Origin: Lachnospiraceae bacterium
Lineage (GTDB): Bacteria; Bacillota; Clostridia; Lachnospirales; Lachnospiraceae
Length of the DNA: 64,000 nt
Assembly: GCA_900771995.1 (NCBI GenBank)
Contig: CAAGQC010000055.1
Location: 1-64,000, forward strand
Reading direction: 5' to 3'
How positions within the stretch are numbered: the stretch's first letter is position 1; every line of letters starts with the position of its first letter. This document shows positions 51,513 to 60,525 of this stretch, one piece after another. The notes beneath the pieces are model-generated. The model did not search any database and had not been told where the DNA came from. It saw only the letters and a list, made by a program, of their open reading frames with translations. The translations under genes and the position numbers were made by a program.

Positions 51513-52664
51513 TTAGAATACTCCGAAGATGGCCATGAAGGTACCGGCTGCTACGGCAGTACCGATAACACCTGCCACGTTAGGTCCCATAGCATGCATC
51601 AGCAGGAAGTTGGTAGGATCGGATTCTGCACCAACCTTCTGGGATACACGTGCTGCCATAGGAACTGCGGATACACCCGCGGAACCGATCAGAGGATTGA
51701 TCTTGCCGCCGGAAAGTACACACATCAGTTTACCGAACAGGACACCTGCGGCAGTACCGAACATAAATGCGATCAGACCCAGAGCTACGATTTTCAGGGT
51801 ATCGGCATTCAGGAATGCTTCTGCACTGGTGGTAGCACCTACGGAAGTACCTAACAGAATAACTACGATGTACATCAGAGCATTGGATGCTGTCTCAGTC
51901 AGCTGACGAACAACGCCGGACTCACGGAACAGGTTACCCAGCATCAGCATACCTACCAGAGGAGCCGTGGTGGGAAGGATCAGACATACAACGATGGTAA
52001 CAACGATGGGGAACAGGATCTTCTCCAGCTTGGATACGGGACGAAGCTGACCCATCTTGATCTTTCTCTCCTTCTCAGTAGTGAGAAGCTTCATAATAGG
52101 GGGCTGGATAATGGGAACCAGTGACATATAGGAATATGCCGCCACTGCAATAGGTCCCAGGATTGCCGTCTGTCCCAGCTTACCAGCAAGGAAGATGGAG
52201 GTAGGGCCGTCGGCACCACCGATGATGGAGATTGCTGCAGCTGCCTTGTCGTTGAATCCCAGCCAGATTGCTCCGAAGTATGCTGCGAAAATACCGAACT
52301 GTGCAGCAGCTCCCAGAAGGAAGCTCTTAGGATTTGCAATCAGAGGACCAAAGTCTGTCATGGCACCTACACCCATGAAGATCAGGGAAGGCAGGATTGC
52401 CAATTCATCCAGCTTGTAGAAATAATACAGTAAGCCGCCGGCACCGTTTGCTGCATTTTCAGGGTGCAGCATGATATCGGGATAAATGTTTACCAACAGC
52501 ATACCGAACGCTATCGGGAGTAAGAGCAAAGGCTCGAACTCATGACGGATAGCTAAATAAAGGAAAAAGCATGCAACCAGAATCATGACATAGTTTCCCC
52601 AGGTCAGGTTAAAAAACGCTGTCTGATGAATCAGGTTGTTAAGCGTACTAGCTATATATTCCAT
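51513..52664 (-). CDS. oadB: Na+-translocating decarboxylase beta subunit
   Basis: Membrane subunit (383 aa, about ten helices) that decarboxylates carboxybiotin and pumps Na+. It carries the diagnostic IIGGADGPTSIFLAGKL (Asp for Na+), GPLIANPKSFLLGAAAQ and NPLIGSAGVSAVPMAARVSQ. It follows the biotin carrier gene and precedes the OadA-like gene, and can serve both carboxyltransferases of the operon. Confidence 0.97.
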   Translation of the reverse strand: MEYIASTLNNLIHQTAFFNLTWGNYVMILVACFFLYLAIRHEFEPLLLLPIAFGMLLVNIYPDIMLHPENAANGAGGLLYYFYKLDELAILPSLIFMGVGAMTDFGPLIANPKSFLLGAAAQFGIFAAYFGAIWLGFNDKAAAAISIIGGADGPTSIFLAGKLGQTAILGPIAVAAYSYMSLVPIIQPPIMKLLTTEKERKIKMGQLRPVSKLEKILFPIVVTIVVCLILPTTAPLVGMLMLGNLFRESGVVRQLTETASNALMYIVVILLGTSVGATTSAEAFLNADTLKIVALGLIAFMFGTAAGVLFGKLMCVLSGGKINPLIGSAGVSAVPMAARVSQKVGAESDPTNFLLMHAMGPNVAGVIGTAVAAGTFMAIFGVF

Positions 52665-52705
52665 TTGATGACCTCCTGTTGTTTATAGAGCTGATGTAAA
52701 AATGC

Positions 52706-53077
52706 TTAGTTCAGAGTTGCCAGAACTGCACCAGCCTCAACAGTATCACCAACTGCAACGTCAATGCTTGCTACAGTACCGTCTTCGGGAGCTACTACAG
52801 GGATCTCCATCTTCATAGCTTCCAGAATGATGACAGCGTCACCCCTCTTAACAGCCTGTCCAACACTTGCCTCTAACTTAAAGATCTTACCAGCTGCACC
52901 AGCTTCAACCTTGATGCTGCCTGCTGCACCGCTTGCCTTGGGAGCTGCTGCGGGAGCCTTAGGTGCTGCCTTGGGAGCTGCGGGAGCCTTTGCTGCTACG
53001 GGTGCTCCGGTAGATGCGCCCTCTTCTACTACTACATCATATACGTTGCCATTTACGGTAATGGTATAATTCTTCAT
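52706..53077 (-). CDS. Biotin carboxyl carrier protein
   Basis: Protein of 123 aa: a short N-terminal beta segment (1-20), an Ala/Pro/Lys-rich flexible linker (about 25-52) and a biotinyl domain (about 53-123) with ILEAMKMEIP, whose Lys is biotinylated. The linker allows the domain to swing between the carboxyltransferase and the membrane subunit. It lies between the gamma-like and beta genes. Confidence 0.95.
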   Translation of the reverse strand: MKNYTITVNGNVYDVVVEEGASTGAPVAAKAPAAPKAAPKAPAAAPKASGAAGSIKVEAGAAGKIFKLEASVGQAVKRGDAVIILEAMKMEIPVVAPEDGTVASIDVAVGDTVEAGAVLATLN

Positions 53078-53104
53078 TTTAATATCCTCCTAACGATTTT
53101 ACGA

Positions 53105-53890
53105 TTATCTTAATTTACGGATAGAACGAACTACAAATCCGTCAGTGCTTGTTGCACCCTGGCTTGCTGCGATTGCAGCTGCGATAACAGCTACCAGCTC
53201 AGTGTCATCTGTCTCAGGCTCTTCCTGTGCAACGATCTGAGTTACTGCGTTATCAATGCCTGCGCTCTTTACTTCTTCCTTCTTGTCCTTCTTGCTGAAT
53301 GCAGCCTGGATCTTGGGAATGAAGTTGAACAGGGAAATGATCAGTGAGATCATGATCAGCATTACGAATACAGTTCCCATACCGATCAGAGTGTTCAGTG
53401 CAGCCTTGATCATCAGACCACCCATGGACTCCACGGGGTTCAATGCTGCGGACTCCATCTGCATGAACATATCGTTGGTGAAGATCACTTCTGCCTGTGC
53501 GTCCTGATCGGCACCGGTCACATCTACATGTACAATGATCTGATCATCATCGATGGTAGCTTCTGCATCACCGACAGCGGTAATGCCGCCGATGGTCTTC
53601 TTTGCGGAATTGAAAGACTCGATAGCAGTCTTGTATGCATAACCGTCAACGGTGATACCTACATTTTCCTGTACCAGATATGCCACTTCATCAGCGGTAT
53701 ACTCGGAGAAACTCTCCAGTGTGGCTTCGTCTTCAAAATTCTCCAGAGAAGGAATCACATACTGGGTAGCGATCTGGATCGCAGTGTCCATCTTACGCTG
53801 CTCGTAATCCGTATAGGTCTCCTCGCTGCCGCACGCCGTCAAACCAAAGATGCAGGTAATCATACATACTAAGCTTAAAAATTTCTTCAT
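53105..53890 (-). CDS. Lipoprotein fused to an OadG-type gamma subunit
   Basis: Protein of 261 aa. It begins with a lipoprotein signal (hydrophobic stretch, lipobox LTAC, Cys20), then about 135 extracytosolic residues with a DUF3887-like appearance. One membrane helix (about 165-190) and a cytosolic tail follow, with a segment (DTELVAVIAAAIAAS and a final FVVRSIRKLR) typical of OadG/MmdD gamma subunits. Gamma subunits normally are about 80-100 aa with only the helix and tail. Position between the carboxyltransferase and biotin carrier genes supports the gamma role. Confidence 0.85.
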   Translation of the reverse strand: MKKFLSLVCMITCIFGLTACGSEETYTDYEQRKMDTAIQIATQYVIPSLENFEDEATLESFSEYTADEVAYLVQENVGITVDGYAYKTAIESFNSAKKTIGGITAVGDAEATIDDDQIIVHVDVTGADQDAQAEVIFTNDMFMQMESAALNPVESMGGLMIKAALNTLIGMGTVFVMLIMISLIISLFNFIPKIQAAFSKKDKKEEVKSAGIDNAVTQIVAQEEPETDDTELVAVIAAAIAASQGATSTDGFVVRSIRKLR

Positions 53891-53907
53891 TTTACAATCA
53901 CCCTTTC

Positions 53908-55341
53908 TTATACAGTTCCGTGTTTCTTGGCAGGACGGTCTTCACTCTTGGTGAATAACATCTCGAATGCGCCGATCACATACTTTCTGGTGTCAGCTGC
54001 ATCTACGATCTGGTCCACATATCCTCTCTTGGCTGCGCTGGTTACATTCAGAGTCAGTGCTTCGTACTCAGCAGCCTTTTCGTTAATTACATCAGCACCC
54101 TGGCCATCATACATGATCTTGGCAGCCAGCTTGCCGTCCATGGCACCGATCTGTGCATCCGGCCATGCCATGGTGATGTCAGCGCCGATCGCCTTGGAGT
54201 TCATTACCACATAAGCGGTTCCCAGAGCCTTGCCGATCACAACATTTACCTTGGGAACGGTTGCGTTTGCGAATGCATAGGTCAGCTTTGCAGCAGCCTT
54301 GGCAATGGTCTTCTCGGAAGCCAGAGTTGCTTCATAACCCTTTACATTGGTCAGAGTCAGTACAGGGATGCCGAAAGCATCACAGAAGCTTACGAACTCT
54401 GCAGCCTTCTCACAGCCTTCTGCAGTCAGAACAGCATCCAGCTTCTCTGCTACCTTGCCTTCTTCGTCGCAGATCTCGGAACGGTTGGCTACTGCACCGA
54501 CAGTAACGCCATCCAGACGTAAGAAACCGGTTACCATGTTCTTGGCATATCCGGACTTAACTTCGAAGAAATTGTTATCATCTGCCAGAATGGACAGAGC
54601 AACGGAAGTGTCGCCAACACAGCCTGCGATCTCGGGGTTCACACGATTCAGATCATCGGTGCAGTCCTCTAAGAAGCTTGCATCATCCTCGTTGTTGGCA
54701 GGCAGGAAGCCAACCAGCTCTCTTACCTTTTCCAGAATGGTTGCTTCATCAGCTACCACATCAACGATACCGCTCTCTTCTGCCTGGAACTTGGCGGAAG
54801 AAGAATCACACTTGGTGATCACATTGCCATCCAGAGCGTTGGGAGCATTTACGAACAGTTTGGCGTTCTTCTCTTCCATGAAAGTGAAATCGGTCATGGT
54901 AGGGAACAGTCCAAGACCGCCGCCACAGGTTCCGAATACAGCAGTGATCTGAGGGATCACGCCGGAAGCCATGGTCTGCTTTAAATAGATCTCACCGAAT
55001 GCAGCCAGTGCATCAGTTGCCTCCTGCAGTCTTAAACCTGCAGATTCGATCAGTCCGATCACAGGTGCTCCGGTCTTCATAGCCAGATCATAGAGGTTGG
55101 TGATCTTCTTTGCATGCATCTCGCCGATGGTTCCGTTCAGTACGGAAGCATCCTGGCTATATACATATACAAGATTACCATTGATCACTCCGTAGCCGGT
55201 AATACAACCGTCAGAAGGAGTTTCATTGGGTTTCAGATTGAAATCCGTAGCTCTTGCGGTTACAAGTCCGCCGATTTCAACGAAACTGTTGTCATCGAGT
55301 AAAGCTGCTATTCTTTGACTCGCTTTTGAAGTAGTACTCAT
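53908..55341 (-). CDS. Acyl-CoA carboxyltransferase (methylmalonyl-CoA decarboxylase alpha type)
   Basis: Carboxyltransferase of 477 aa in two crotonase-like halves. The N-terminal half has the oxyanion stretch GTCGGGLGLFP (about 135-145) and GLIESAGLRLQEA. The C-terminal half has LTLTNVKGYEA and KALGTAYVVMNSKAIGADITMAWPDAQIGAMDG. It transfers CO2 between a carboxylated acyl-CoA (methylmalonyl-, malonyl- or glutaconyl-CoA) and biotin. The substrate cannot be decided by eye, and it is somewhat shorter than typical MmdA. First gene of the operon, with GGAGGG before the ATG. Its co-occurrence with an OadA-like subunit is unusual. Confidence 0.9.
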   Translation of the reverse strand: MSTTSKASQRIAALLDDNSFVEIGGLVTARATDFNLKPNETPSDGCITGYGVINGNLVYVYSQDASVLNGTIGEMHAKKITNLYDLAMKTGAPVIGLIESAGLRLQEATDALAAFGEIYLKQTMASGVIPQITAVFGTCGGGLGLFPTMTDFTFMEEKNAKLFVNAPNALDGNVITKCDSSSAKFQAEESGIVDVVADEATILEKVRELVGFLPANNEDDASFLEDCTDDLNRVNPEIAGCVGDTSVALSILADDNNFFEVKSGYAKNMVTGFLRLDGVTVGAVANRSEICDEEGKVAEKLDAVLTAEGCEKAAEFVSFCDAFGIPVLTLTNVKGYEATLASEKTIAKAAAKLTYAFANATVPKVNVVIGKALGTAYVVMNSKAIGADITMAWPDAQIGAMDGKLAAKIMYDGQGADVINEKAAEYEALTLNVTSAAKRGYVDQIVDAADTRKYVIGAFEMLFTKSEDRPAKKHGTV

Positions 55342-55434
55342 ATGTTTTCAGCCCTCCGTTGATAATATAATAAAATATAATAGAAAACGTTTATTAATAT
55401 AGAAGCACAAATGCCCCCATGATTAACATTGTGT

Positions 55435-55462
55435 AGTATAACATAAAATCTGCAACTCGCAA
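55435..55462 (-). promoter_or_regulatory. Promoter of the decarboxylase operon, overlapping a hairpin
   Basis: Minus-strand TTGCGA, 16 bases, TATACT. The -35 box lies within a perfect hairpin, AAATCTGCAA/TTGCAGATTT (55446-55480), which may terminate the upstream dacA-type gene. Confidence 0.5.
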
Positions 55463-55538
55463 AGAACGAATTGCAGATTTTTACATTTTTTATACATTGT
55501 ACCTTATTTTGAACAATTTCCCCGTCATTTTTCCCATG

Positions 55539-56903
55539 TCAGGGAACCGTTATCCGAAAGCGTTCCAGGATCTGTCTGCCGCACCAGAAAAGGTCGATGG
55601 CTTCCACCGTCCCGGCGGCATACAGCCGCTCTCTGCGCCAGATCCTGCCCTCCACCAGATAACAGATCTCTCCCACGGTCTCTCCTTCCGTCACCGGGGC
55701 TTTCAATTCCTTTTCTTTCCGGTAAAGGATCTCCACCTTCTCCTCCGGACGCATGAGCAGACCTTCTGTCCCCTCCGCTTCCGGATCCATCTCCACAGGC
55801 AGCAATGCTTCCCCGGTCAGTTCATCATTTCTGGCTTCTGTCACCGGGATGGGAGCAAGCAGCTGTTCCCTGCCCGAAAAGGTTTCCTCCGCGAACTTCC
55901 GGTAAGTATAATTTTCCAGTCCATACCCGAACAGTTCCCTGCTGTCGCTCCATTTGTAGGTCTTATGATTTGGCCAGCCGCAGGCCAGAAGCGCCACGAT
56001 CATACATTTTCCGTCCCGTTCCAGCGCCCCCACATAACAATACCCCGCCTTATTCGTAAATCCTGTCTTGCCGGTAAAGGCCCCGTCCATCATCTGTAAA
56101 AAGGCATTGTGATTGTGGCATTGATACGAACGGCCGTTTTCCGTAAAGCTGTAATCCGGTGTCCCCGTGATCTCCCGGAACAGATCTCTCTGGGAAGATT
56201 CCCGGATACAGTACCGCAAAATACAGGCCAGATCCTTTGCCGTGGTGTGGTGTTCCTTTTCCAGAGTACTCCCATCAGGCAGCGTCAGTGTCTCCGTGGC
56301 ATCCAGCCCGTTGGGAGTGATGAACCAGGTATCTTTGCAGCCGACCTCCACTGCTTTTTCATTCATGGCCTGTGCAAATCTATGTAACGCTCCCTTACTC
56401 TCCTCTGTGGTATGCTCCGAAGCTTCGCCCATCTCCCCCAGGAACTTACCGCCGATATATTCCGCCAGCACCGCTGCGGCATCATTATGGCTTTCCAGCA
56501 TCAGGGAAAACAACAGTTCCCGCACGGTATAATGTTCTCCCTTTTTCACATAAAGCTTTACCTTCGGCATGGTGGCCGCATAGGCAGAGACGCTGACTGT
56601 TTCCTCCACCCTGGCATTTTCCAGTACCAGAATACAGGTCATGATCTTGGTGGTGCTGGCCATGGCCATGGGAGTTTCTTCATTTTTTCCGTATAATACC
56701 CGTCCCGAATCGGCATCCAGAAGTACCGCCGCCTGGGCATACAGCTGCAATTCCTCCGGTTTGGCATTTTCATTTTCCCGGTTTTCGTTTAAAATAACTG
56801 CCGTCTGTCCGAAATTTTCTGCGACATTACAGCATGCCGGTGCACTCCCCATGCTTTCAAGACACAGGATCCCGGCCAGAAAGGCACAAAAAAAGCCTCG
56901 CAT
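55539..56903 (-). CDS. D-alanyl-D-alanine carboxypeptidase (S11), first copy
   Basis: Penicillin-binding protein of about 454 aa that trims the peptidoglycan stem. It has a signal peptide (about 1-25), an S11 catalytic domain with ASTTKIM (SxxK), SHNDAA (SxN) and TGKTGFT (KTG), and a C-terminal beta-rich region (about 330-440) with a hydrophobic end. The frame starts at GTG, but the ATG at 56903 is at proper distance from GGGAG. It is downstream of scpAB in the same direction. A second S11 gene lies at 59.3 kb. Confidence 0.93.
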   Translation of the reverse strand: MRGFFCAFLAGILCLESMGSAPACCNVAENFGQTAVILNENRENENAKPEELQLYAQAAVLLDADSGRVLYGKNEETPMAMASTTKIMTCILVLENARVEETVSVSAYAATMPKVKLYVKKGEHYTVRELLFSLMLESHNDAAAVLAEYIGGKFLGEMGEASEHTTEESKGALHRFAQAMNEKAVEVGCKDTWFITPNGLDATETLTLPDGSTLEKEHHTTAKDLACILRYCIRESSQRDLFREITGTPDYSFTENGRSYQCHNHNAFLQMMDGAFTGKTGFTNKAGYCYVGALERDGKCMIVALLACGWPNHKTYKWSDSRELFGYGLENYTYRKFAEETFSGREQLLAPIPVTEARNDELTGEALLPVEMDPEAEGTEGLLMRPEEKVEILYRKEKELKAPVTEGETVGEICYLVEGRIWRRERLYAAGTVEAIDLFWCGRQILERFRITVP

Positions 56904-56977
56904 AATCATCACTCCCGGTAAGAATTACTTATTATTATGAGGCTGGTTCTTTGTCCTATTCTATTGTGGGTACAGAT

Positions 56978-57547
56978 TTATATGTTTAATGTCAGCTGTA
57001 CTTCCTGTTCTGCCTGCTGTTTGAATTCCTCCACCTGTACCGGATTCAGTTCCGGCAGTTCCTCCAGGCTCTTCACGCCAAAGCAGCGTAAAAACTGTTC
57101 CGTCGTGCCGAACAGCAAGGGTCTTCCGGGAGCATCCAGACGACCCAGTTCCGTGATCAGATCGTATTCCAGCAGTTTATTGATGGCATGATCACAACTG
57201 ACACCTCTCACCCTCTCGATCTCCAGTCTCGTTACCGGCTGCTTGTAGGCGATAATGGACAGCGTCTCCAACACCGTATCCGTCAATGTCATTTTTCGGG
57301 GAGTCTTGGCGATCTTGATCAGATATTCATACATATCCGCCTTGGTACAAAGCTGTACGGAATTGTCGAACTGTGTCAGTCCGATGCCCCGGTTCTCTTC
57401 CTCGTACCGCGCCGCCATATCTTTCAAAATAGACTTTGTCGTCTTCACATCCTCTTCGATCACCTCCGCAAGTCTGCTGATCTCCACGGAATCCCCCATG
57501 GTAAAAAGGATGGCTTCTATTACTGCTTCTGCTTTACTGCGTTCCAT
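56978..57547 (-). CDS. scpB: Segregation and condensation protein B
   Basis: Kleisin-associated winged-helix protein of SMC complexes, 189 aa. Features: EAILFTMGDSVEISRLAEVIE at the start, DTVLETLSIIAYKQPVTRLEIERVRGVSCDHAI in the middle and GRPLLFGTTEQFLRCFGVKSLEELP near the end. It is paired with scpA 19 bases upstream. Confidence 0.96.
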   Translation of the reverse strand: MERSKAEAVIEAILFTMGDSVEISRLAEVIEEDVKTTKSILKDMAARYEEENRGIGLTQFDNSVQLCTKADMYEYLIKIAKTPRKMTLTDTVLETLSIIAYKQPVTRLEIERVRGVSCDHAINKLLEYDLITELGRLDAPGRPLLFGTTEQFLRCFGVKSLEELPELNPVQVEEFKQQAEQEVQLTLNI

Positions 57548-57566
57548 GTTACGACCTCACTGTATC

Positions 57567-58310
57567 TTAAACGTTAGATGTAATCATAATATCATCGAAT
57601 ATATTTTCCTGGCTGATGTTGATCTTGCCGGTCTTCATCAGTTCCAGAATGATCAGGAAAGTGACAATGACCTCCATTTTGCTGTTCTGCTTCTCCAGAA
57701 GCTTCCGGAAGCTGAAGGTCTTATGTTCTCTGGCATAGGCCTCCACATACAGCATCTTGATGTCCATATCCACCTCGTCCTTTTCGATGTTGCCGTACTG
57801 GCTGCGGACGGGGTCGATCTTGTCCTCCTGTTTCTTCACGATGGATTTGAAGATCTCGTGAAGCTTGTTCAGGTTCATATCGCCGATGAGTTCTTCGTAG
57901 TCGATGGGCCGCCTGTAGGCTTCCACTTCCTTCGGAAGTCTCTGCTCTCTGTACATATTCCTGGCGGCATCCACCTGACGGTCTCTGAGTTCGAAGGACA
58001 TATATTTGTACATCTTGTACTCCAGCAGCTTCTGGACCAGTTCCGCTCTGGGATCTTCTTCCTCGCCCTCCTCGTTCACTTCCTTGGGCAGCAGCATCTT
58101 GCACTTGATATCGATCAGTGTTGCCGCCATCACCAGGAACTCACTCATGACGTTCATATCTTCCCGCTGCATCTGTTTGATGTAATCCAGATACTGGGCC
58201 GTGATCTCCACGATAGGGATATCGTAGATGTCTATTTTGTTTTTCTCGATCAGATGAAGCAGCAGATCCAGAGGACCCTCAAACGCTTCCAGTTTTACAG
58301 ATATTGCCAT
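57567..58310 (-). CDS. scpA: Segregation and condensation protein A
   Basis: Kleisin of the SMC-ScpAB chromosome condensation complex, 247 aa. It shows the N-terminal FEGPLDLLLHLIEKNKIDIYDIPI signature, the middle segment with EFLVMAATLIDIKCKMLLP, and the C-terminal winged helix with EVIVTFLIILELMKTGKI. It directly follows the metallophosphoesterase gene and precedes scpB. Confidence 0.97.
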   Translation of the reverse strand: MAISVKLEAFEGPLDLLLHLIEKNKIDIYDIPIVEITAQYLDYIKQMQREDMNVMSEFLVMAATLIDIKCKMLLPKEVNEEGEEEDPRAELVQKLLEYKMYKYMSFELRDRQVDAARNMYREQRLPKEVEAYRRPIDYEELIGDMNLNKLHEIFKSIVKKQEDKIDPVRSQYGNIEKDEVDMDIKMLYVEAYAREHKTFSFRKLLEKQNSKMEVIVTFLIILELMKTGKINISQENIFDDIMITSNV

Positions 58311-58322
58311 GTAACAAAACTC

Positions 58323-59195
58323 CTATTTCCCCTCATTGCTTTCCTCCGGCAATAGATCCACCTCCAGAACCTCTCCCGGATTGAACAGCCGGATCGGGAT
58401 CGTATGCATCCCCAGGCCTCTGCTCAGCAGCATAACCGTCTTCCCCAGGGTAAACTCTCCTCCGTCATATTTTGGGAAAAGCCTCACATTGGGAGACACC
58501 ACACCTTTTCCCCAGAACGGGATCCGTACCATGCCGCCATGGACATGGCCCGCCAGTACCAGATCCGCTCCCCAGTCCGCATATTTCGGAAAATAGTCCG
58601 GATTGTGAGCGATCAGTATCGTATACTGCTCTTCCCGGGGTTGTCCCAGAAGACCTTTCAGATATGCCGGATCCATGGGCTTTATTCCGAAACGCTTATA
58701 GTAGAACCGGTCGATCTCCGAACCATAGATGCGGATCCCGTACTCCGATAACTCCACCGATTCGTTCACCAGTCTCCGGATGCCGATCTTCTGCAAAGCC
58801 TCTTCATACCGCTCTGCCATATCACCGTAGGTCTCCGGGTACAGCTTCAGTCTGTGCTCATGATTGCCGTTGCCGTAATAAATGGGATACTTCTTTGCAA
58901 GCTTTGTAAGGAGATCCACCGCCACATCCAGACTTGCTCTGGGCTTTGCCGTCAGAATATCTCCGGCGATCAGAATCATGTCCGGTCTTATCTCCTCCAC
59001 CGCCTGCAGCAGGCGCTCATTCTCTTTTCCGTATCTCTTATTATGCAGATCCGCCAGAACCACTGCCTTTACAGGCTTTTTGATTCTCCGGTCCCGCAGG
59101 GAATAATGCCGTACCACGAAACGATTGCTGTCGTACAGCATTATCCACAGCAGGATCACAAGGATCACTGCGATCACGGTAATCACCACATCCAA
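58323..59195 (-). CDS. Membrane-anchored metallophosphoesterase
   Basis: Protein of 290 aa with one N-terminal helix (about 3-20) and a calcineurin-like phosphoesterase domain: VLADLHN (metal Asp and His), LIAGDILT, GNGNHEHR (GNHE motif), ILIAHNPDYFP and LAGHVHGGMVRIPF. It resembles YkuE-like proteins, some of which act on lipids or UDP-sugars; the substrate is unknown. It lies between a D,D-carboxypeptidase gene and scpA. Confidence 0.92.
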   Translation of the reverse strand: MDVVITVIAVILVILLWIMLYDSNRFVVRHYSLRDRRIKKPVKAVVLADLHNKRYGKENERLLQAVEEIRPDMILIAGDILTAKPRASLDVAVDLLTKLAKKYPIYYGNGNHEHRLKLYPETYGDMAERYEEALQKIGIRRLVNESVELSEYGIRIYGSEIDRFYYKRFGIKPMDPAYLKGLLGQPREEQYTILIAHNPDYFPKYADWGADLVLAGHVHGGMVRIPFWGKGVVSPNVRLFPKYDGGEFTLGKTVMLLSRGLGMHTIPIRLFNPGEVLEVDLLPEESNEGK

Positions 59196-59252
59196 AGTAT
59201 CTGCCCCCAGTTTATTGCCAATATGTTCTATAGTATAACATATTTTCCGGGC

Positions 59253-60431
59253 TTACAAAAGATAAAATTCCATTATTTTGAAGAGGCAATCCCTGTATAC
59301 CGCTTTTGCCACATCATTTTCATACAGGATCGGAACACTGCCGATCTCCACGCCGTTCAACAGATAGACAGCTCGACCTGCCTCCGTCCCCTTCGCAACC
59401 GGAGCCACCGCATTCTCCGGCAGTTCTATGCTTTTCTCCACGCCGGCCAGGGAATTGCCCTCCGTATCCAGATAGCGGAATTCACTCTGGTACCGGATGG
59501 ATACCGTATCTTCCACGCCGCCTTCTACCCGCAGAGCCTCCAGAGGATCCGTATTTTCATCCAGATACAGGTCACTGACATTGAAGCCATAGCTTAACAA
59601 TGTCTGGGCATCTTTGAACCGGGTCTTGTAATCCGGTGCTCCCATGACCACAGCGATCAGGTCAATGCCATCCTTCGTGGCTGTGGCGGACAGGCAGTAT
59701 TTTGCCTTGGAGGTGGAGCCGGTCTTCAGTCCCGTGGCCCACTGATATTGTTTCAGCAGCTTGTTGGTACTGTTTAAGGTAAACGTGGAGCTCCCCTGTC
59801 TGGTCTCATGGGTGATGTCTTCCATCCAGATCCCGGTATATTCAAACACCTTCGGATATTTTACCGTCAGTTCTCTGGACATGATTGCCACATCCATGGC
59901 TGTGGTATAGTGTCCGTCGGAATCCGTCAGACCGCAGCAGTCCTCAAAATGGGTATCCACCATGCCCAGTTCCGTCGCTTTCTCATTCATCTGTTCCACG
60001 AAAGCCTCTTCGCTCCCCGCTATGTATTCTGCCACGGCCACGCTGGCATCATTGCCGGAGGCCACGGCGATACATTTGATCATGGTCTCCAGGGTCTGTA
60101 CTTCATTCTCCGCCAGGAATACCTGAGAACCTCCCATGGAACTGGCATAAGCACTTACGGTCACCGGATCCTCCAGCTTTATCTTCCCCTGTTCCAGTGC
60201 CTCGAAGGTCAGCAGCAATGTCATGATCTTGGTAATGCTGGCGGGACTTCTGCGCTCTCTGGCGTTCTGTTCAAAGATCACTTTTCCGGTAGAGCTTTCC
60301 AGAAGCACTGCACTGGGAGCTTCAATAGCCGCCGGCTCCGCGCAGACACTGAAACCATTCCACCAGAACACCTGAATGCTGACGGCGAAAAGCACGATCC
60401 ATCCGCAGATGCATTTCCTGTTTTTTTGCAT
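59253..60431 (-). CDS. D-alanyl-D-alanine carboxypeptidase (S11), second copy
   Basis: Penicillin-binding protein of 392 aa with a signal peptide (about 1-32) and the S11 motifs ASITKIM (SxxK), ASGNDAS (SxN) and GLKTGST (KTG). A C-terminal beta domain (about 285-360) and a terminal amphipathic segment that may anchor it to the membrane follow; the layout is that of DacF. Its start codon directly follows a hairpin with a U-run (60433-60483), so expression may be controlled by termination. Two S11 genes within 5 kb suggest redundancy or stage-specific use. Confidence 0.93.
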   Translation of the reverse strand: MQKNRKCICGWIVLFAVSIQVFWWNGFSVCAEPAAIEAPSAVLLESSTGKVIFEQNARERRSPASITKIMTLLLTFEALEQGKIKLEDPVTVSAYASSMGGSQVFLAENEVQTLETMIKCIAVASGNDASVAVAEYIAGSEEAFVEQMNEKATELGMVDTHFEDCCGLTDSDGHYTTAMDVAIMSRELTVKYPKVFEYTGIWMEDITHETRQGSSTFTLNSTNKLLKQYQWATGLKTGSTSKAKYCLSATATKDGIDLIAVVMGAPDYKTRFKDAQTLLSYGFNVSDLYLDENTDPLEALRVEGGVEDTVSIRYQSEFRYLDTEGNSLAGVEKSIELPENAVAPVAKGTEAGRAVYLLNGVEIGSVPILYENDVAKAVYRDCLFKIMEFYLL

Positions 60432-60432
60432 A

Positions 60433-60483
60433 AAAAAGCCACACTCCCTTATCCTTTCTTCTAAAAGATATGGTAGTGTGGCC
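60433..60483 (-). terminator. Terminator-like hairpin ending at the S11 start codon
   Basis: On the minus strand GCCACACT pairs with AGTGTGGC, with a 29-nt loop holding the probable ribosome site (AAGGGAGTG), followed directly by TTTTTT and then the ATG of the downstream gene. Confidence 0.55.
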
Positions 60484-60525
60484 TTGTATATACCTGTAAA
60501 TCCCGCCGTCCCGCGTTCTTCGCGG

